Source of the DNA: Candidatus Bathyarchaeota archaeon
GTDB lineage: Archaea; Thermoproteota; Bathyarchaeia; TCS64
Length of the DNA: 16,515 bases
Direction: 5' to 3'
Assembly (NCBI GenBank): GCA_013329615.1
Contig: DUKA01000075.1
Span: forward strand, 225 to 16,739
The notes beneath the pieces are model-generated. The model made no database searches and was not told the DNA's origin. It saw nothing but the letters and a program-made list of their open reading frames with translations. Shown piece after piece: positions 13,259 to 16,515 of the stretch; the stretch's first letter is position 1, and every line of letters begins with the position of its first letter. A program made the translations under genes and the position numbers.

Positions 13259-13690
13259 CTAGTTGACGACCACGTTCTCGAGGCTGAAGTAGCGCTTCGC
13301 TAGGAACCTGATCTTCTTTATGTTCTCGCCGTTCTTGCCGATGGCTATACCCTTGTCGTGAGGGTCGACGGTCACCATAGCGATCTTGTGTCCATCCATC
13401 CTGTCGACGAGGCGGATGTCCTTCACCTGCGCCGGCTTCAAAGCGTTCCTCAAAAACTTATCCGGGTCGTCCATGTACTCGAAGATCTCGACCTGCTTGT
13501 TCGTCATGGCGCGGAACCGCTTTATCTTCTCCCCGCCCTTGCCGACCGCGAGGCCGACCTCCCCCTTCTTCACGGTGAAGATGAGGCTATCCTCCTCGAT
13601 AATACAGTCCACCACGGTCGCCCCGGTCATGTTCTGGAGCAGCTGGATGAACTTCATCTCGTTCTCAGTTATCTTGACGTTGCTGAGCAT
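13259..13690 (-). CDS. nusA: NusA-like KH-domain transcription factor
   Basis: This is the archaeal short NusA, made only of the two KH RNA-binding domains and lacking the bacterial polymerase-binding N-terminal domain. The length of 143 residues is as expected. The first KH motif is VGLAVGKGGEKIKRF (GKGG at 50-53), the second KGIAIGKNGENIKKI (GKNG at 118-121). Residues 70-85 (EYMDDPDKFLRNAL) match the family's AEDPxxFIxNAL-like segment. It starts at ATG 13690, one base after the L30e stop. The rpoA-rpl30e-nusA order is common in archaea, but rps12, which often follows, is absent here: a convergent gene comes next. Confidence 0.93.
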   Translation of the reverse strand: MLSNVKITENEMKFIQLLQNMTGATVVDCIIEEDSLIFTVKKGEVGLAVGKGGEKIKRFRAMTNKQVEIFEYMDDPDKFLRNALKPAQVKDIRLVDRMDGHKIAMVTVDPHDKGIAIGKNGENIKKIRFLAKRYFSLENVVVN

Positions 13691-13691
13691 C

Positions 13692-13994
13692 TTACTTCTT
13701 CACCAATTCGAGGATCTTGGAGTCACCCGGCTCAAGGATCACCATTGCGCTGACCGGGAACGGCTTTCCACAAAGCGTGCCCAGATCTACGCTGTCCTTG
13801 GGGTGCTCCATAAGGGGGATCTCCCCGAGCTTCCCGTAGTTTATTATAGTCTCCCTCGCCTCGCGGGGGCAGTTGCTGCTGACTATCGCCAGCTTAGCTC
13901 TTCCTCTGCGCAGCTCCCTCACCGAGGCCTTAGATCCTACCTGGACCTTGCCGGTGGAGAGTGCGAGTCTCAGCTCCTGATCTACGCTACTCAT
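13692..13994 (-). CDS. rpl30e: 50S ribosomal protein L30e
   Basis: This large-subunit protein of the L7Ae/L30e kink-turn-binding fold has 100 residues from ATG 13994, which overlaps the rpoA stop (ATGAGTAG) and has GGTGG about 8 bases upstream. GTG 14006 would add four residues (V-E-N-A). Visible marks are LRLALSTGKVQVGSK, LRRGRAKLAIVSSNCPREARETI and the IPLMEHPKDSVDLGTLCGKPFPVSAMVI block typical of the fold. The placement between rpoA and nusA is the standard archaeal arrangement. Confidence 0.94.
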   Translation of the reverse strand: MSSVDQELRLALSTGKVQVGSKASVRELRRGRAKLAIVSSNCPREARETIINYGKLGEIPLMEHPKDSVDLGTLCGKPFPVSAMVILEPGDSKILELVKK

Positions 13995-16515
13995 CGCGTT
14001 TTCCACCCATTGTCATGAACAGCTCGACGCTGCCCGTTCCGAGCGGCATCGACTGTCCGACGATTATGTTCTCGATCACGCCTTTAAGCGGATCGATTTC
14101 TCCGCGTATCGCTGCGGAGACGAGGTGCTGTATCGTCAGCTCGAACGCTGCCCTCGCCAGAACGCTGCTCTTCTCGCCGCTGATGCCGTGGCGCCCGATC
14201 TGCTGCACCTCGCCCATCTTGGTCATGATGTCGGAGACGAGCATGACGTGCCTTACGTCGACGTCGAGACCCTGCTCCTCGAGCACGTTGTGGGCCTCCT
14301 TGATGAGGGCGTTGCGCGCCGCCTCGATGCCGAATATCTCAGCTATCTCGTGTATGTTGTTCGTGGAGGTCCTCATGGCGTCGACGCCGTCGATCTTTAT
14401 GACCTCCTCGAGGTTGCTGCCGTCGGTCCTGATTATCCACTCCCCCTCCTCCTGGAGGGTGAGGACACGCTTGATCTCCGGGATTCCCCTGATCTTCGCC
14501 TGCCCTACGGTATGCGTGAGGATCTCCGGGTTACCGGTCTTCTCCTCGTCGAGGCTGACCGTGTATACGAGGTCGCTCTCCTTCTCGAACTTGGTCGGGA
14601 ATGCGGTCTCGATCTCCTTCTCGGTGATGCTCAGCGACTCGAGGCGAGCCGGGTCGATCTCTATCCTGACCACGTTGGCGTTGAAGTCGACGTTGACTCC
14701 GCTGACGACGTCGTCTAGCGTCGTGTATGTGAGCTTCTGCGCGACCTCGCGTGCGAGCTTCTCGCCCTTCTTATGCTTGGCGTCGAGGTGGATCTCCATG
14801 ACGGGTGTCGATGGGGTCCTCCTCGCGTCAACGATCTCGATGAGGCGGGGCAGGCCGAGGGTTACGTTCTGCTCTGCGACTCCTGCGTAGTGGAAGGTAC
14901 GTAGCGTCATCTGCGTGCCGGGTTCGCCTATGCTCTGAGCGGCGAGTATGCCGACCGCCTCGCCTGGCTCGACGAGGCTGTAGTCGTAGTTCTTCATCGC
15001 CGCGTCTATCAGGCGGTCGACGCCGGCCTTCGTGAGGCTCGACGCCTTGAGCTGTGCCTTCAGCTCGATTATGAGGCTCTGCGGCAGTATGGTGAGCAGG
15101 TCGACCTTCTTGTCTATGTAATCGTCGCTTGCGGCGGCGCCCTTCTTCTCGGTGAGTTTGGAGCGGTCGATGAGCTGGACGACGTTGACGGCCTTACCGT
15201 GGTCGCTCTTGCTCGGGTCGATGCCGTCCTCGCCGTACCGGAACTGGATGATGTCGCCTATGCTGTTGCGGACCGTGCCGTCGTACTCGACACGAAGGTG
15301 CTCCAACGCGTTGATGAGCCTGCGCTGCATGTAGCCACTCTGCTGAGTGCGTACAGCCGTGTCAACCAGACCCTCGCGGCCACCCATGCTGTGGAAGAAG
15401 TACTCCAGCGGTGTGAGGCCGTCGCGGTAGCAGTTGTAGACGAAGCCCCTCGCCTGAGGCGTCGGGTCCCCGTCCTTGAAGTGGGGTAGGGTGCGGTTCT
15501 CGTAGCCCCTCATGATGCGCTTACCACGAATAGACTGCTGTCCTACACTGCCCATCATCTGGCCGATGTTGAGGCTGCTGCCCCTAGCGCCGGTGCGCGT
15601 CATGATGATGCCCGAGTTACCAAGGCCGAGCCCCTGCTCGACCGTCTCGCCCGCCTTGTCACGGGCCTGAGCAAGCTCGTTCATGACCTTGATCTCGAAG
15701 GTCTCCTGCATCGTCTGCCCGGGTAAGCGCTCGAGTTGGCCGGTCTCGGCCTGGTTTATGAGGTTCTCGACGCTCTTCTCCATCTTCCTCATGACGGAGT
15801 TGATGGTGTTGTGCTCCTTGTCGGCGATGTTTAACTCGTCGTAGCTGTAGCTGAAGCCGCGTATTGTGAGGAAGCCGTTGATGAGGCGTGTGATGCTGTT
15901 GAGGAAGTCGTGTCCGACGTCTGTTCCGTAGTCCTTGATGATGCGGTGGAAGATGGTCTCTGCGCGCTCTGCGCCGATGCTGTTCTTGTCGATGACTCCG
16001 CTGAGGAGTTCACCGCCTTGTATCATGACGTATGAGTCGTACTGGCAATCCTCCTTGGCGCACGTCGGGCAGTGGCGGCAGACGTTTGCGCGGCTGACGA
16101 AGCTGAAGTCCTTGGGGAGGAAGAGGCTGAAGACCTGCTTCCCAGACCACTGCTTCACCGGCTTTTCAACCGTTGGCGCGGGTATCTCGCCTCTGTAGTT
16201 GGCGTGCGCGAGCAGCTTGCCAACCTCCTTCGCCGTGAGGAGGGTCTCCTTACGGGTGAGCAGGTAGGCTCCGCTGATGAAGTCTTTGGTTGCGCCGATG
16301 ATTGGGGCGCCGTAGCGTGGACTGAGTATCTGGTCCTGCACCTGCATTAGCAGGCGTGCCTCGGTCTGAGCCTCCTTGCTCTGGGGAATGTGTAGGTTCA
16401 TCTCGTCCCCGTCGAAGTCAGCGTTGTAGGGCGGGCAGACGGCGAGGTGCATCCTGAAGGTCTTAAAGGGGAGCACCCTGACCCTGTGTGCCATGATGCT
16501 CATCCTGTGCAGCGA
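13987..16515 (-). CDS. rpoA: DNA-directed RNA polymerase subunit A, unsplit A'-A'' (partial, N terminus off the edge)
   Basis: This is the C-terminal 842 residues of the largest RNA polymerase subunit; the frame is open to base 16515 (SLHRMSIMAHRVRV), so the gene continues to the right. The catalytic Mg loop NADFDGDEMN lies at about 16425-16396. A Cys cluster CRHCPTCAKEDC follows near residue 150, then funnel elements (GNSGIIMTRTGARGSSLNIG). The bridge helix GLTPLEYFFHSMGGREGLVDTAVRTQQSGY and the trigger loop AAQSIGEPGTQMTLRTFHYAGVAEQNVTLG come next. Most archaea split the gene into rpoA1 and rpoA2 just before the trigger-loop region. Here the frame runs straight through (about 15000-15200) with only a short KKGAAASDDYIDKK linker and no stop. 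It ends MTMGGKRDE-TAG, overlapping rpl30e. Confidence 0.97.
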   Translation of the reverse strand, partial: SLHRMSIMAHRVRVLPFKTFRMHLAVCPPYNADFDGDEMNLHIPQSKEAQTEARLLMQVQDQILSPRYGAPIIGATKDFISGAYLLTRKETLLTAKEVGKLLAHANYRGEIPAPTVEKPVKQWSGKQVFSLFLPKDFSFVSRANVCRHCPTCAKEDCQYDSYVMIQGGELLSGVIDKNSIGAERAETIFHRIIKDYGTDVGHDFLNSITRLINGFLTIRGFSYSYDELNIADKEHNTINSVMRKMEKSVENLINQAETGQLERLPGQTMQETFEIKVMNELAQARDKAGETVEQGLGLGNSGIIMTRTGARGSSLNIGQMMGSVGQQSIRGKRIMRGYENRTLPHFKDGDPTPQARGFVYNCYRDGLTPLEYFFHSMGGREGLVDTAVRTQQSGYMQRRLINALEHLRVEYDGTVRNSIGDIIQFRYGEDGIDPSKSDHGKAVNVVQLIDRSKLTEKKGAAASDDYIDKKVDLLTILPQSLIIELKAQLKASSLTKAGVDRLIDAAMKNYDYSLVEPGEAVGILAAQSIGEPGTQMTLRTFHYAGVAEQNVTLGLPRLIEIVDARRTPSTPVMEIHLDAKHKKGEKLAREVAQKLTYTTLDDVVSGVNVDFNANVVRIEIDPARLESLSITEKEIETAFPTKFEKESDLVYTVSLDEEKTGNPEILTHTVGQAKIRGIPEIKRVLTLQEEGEWIIRTDGSNLEEVIKIDGVDAMRTSTNNIHEIAEIFGIEAARNALIKEAHNVLEEQGLDVDVRHVMLVSDIMTKMGEVQQIGRHGISGEKSSVLARAAFELTIQHLVSAAIRGEIDPLKGVIENIIVGQSMPLGTGSVELFMTMGGKRDE

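Noticed and set aside
13961..14890. A 309-codon plus-strand open frame antisense to rpoA
   Set aside because: The minus strand encodes clear RNA polymerase A trigger-loop and C-terminal sequence here. The antisense product is Ser/Arg/Leu-rich with no family motifs, as expected from a GC-rich shadow frame.
15000..15200. Intein or insertion at the RNA polymerase A'/A'' junction
   Set aside because: The linker is short and no splicing motifs (Cys/Ser start, HN end) are present; the frame runs straight through.
1..16515. CRISPR array, tRNA, rRNA, prophage or defence island
   Set aside because: I scanned for regular repeats, cloverleaf-like and conserved rRNA segments and signature genes and saw none.

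Overview
The window is archaeal. It carries archaeal and eukaryotic-type information-processing genes (RNA polymerase A, L30e, NusA-like KH protein, both primase subunits, GINS51, L44e, S27e, aIF2-alpha, Nop10), and the non-coding gaps hold TATA-like boxes about 25 bases ahead of short or absent leaders. RNA polymerase subunit A is one uninterrupted frame across the usual A'/A'' split. From family knowledge, that arrangement points to the Thaumarchaeota/Aigarchaeota side of the Thermoproteota; the exact lineage is inference. All boundaries here were read by eye.

Layout. (1) 1-477, minus: N-terminal part of an LivJ-like substrate-binding protein, running off the left edge. (2) About 607-1525: a dead IS5-type insertion element in the divergent intergenic region. 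Its transposase has a nonsense codon and two frameshifts. (3) 1701-4014, plus: livH-like and livM-like permeases and a 63-residue single-span membrane protein, coupled by TGATG overlaps. No LivG/LivF ATPase is in view. (4) 4093-4464, minus: an unrecognised 123-residue protein with its own promoter and a hairpin terminator. (5) 9136-4538, minus: priL, then (after a gap with a TATA box) priS, gins51, rpl44e, rps27e, aif2a and nop10, packed with ATGA overlaps or 1-8 base gaps. This joins replication priming, the CMG helicase accessory GINS, ribosome assembly, translation initiation and rRNA pseudouridylation. The priL frame stays open for 43 codons past its TAG, with a Cys-rich stretch. (6) 9225-13176: a metabolic block with a RidA-like protein (plus), an aminotransferase and a NodB-fold amidohydrolase (minus, one operon), a degenerate receiver-domain protein (plus) and a ketopantoate reductase-like protein (plus). 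(7) 16515-13259, minus: the C-terminal part of unsplit rpoA, then rpl30e and nusA, ending in a T-rich terminator.

The best candidates for something new are the in-frame Cys-rich extension behind priL, the receiver protein whose phospho-acceptor Asp is replaced by Glu, the small membrane protein fixed to the permease pair, and the NodB-fold hydrolase/aminotransferase/RidA neighbourhood. I found no CRISPR array, tRNA, rRNA, prophage or recognisable defence system.
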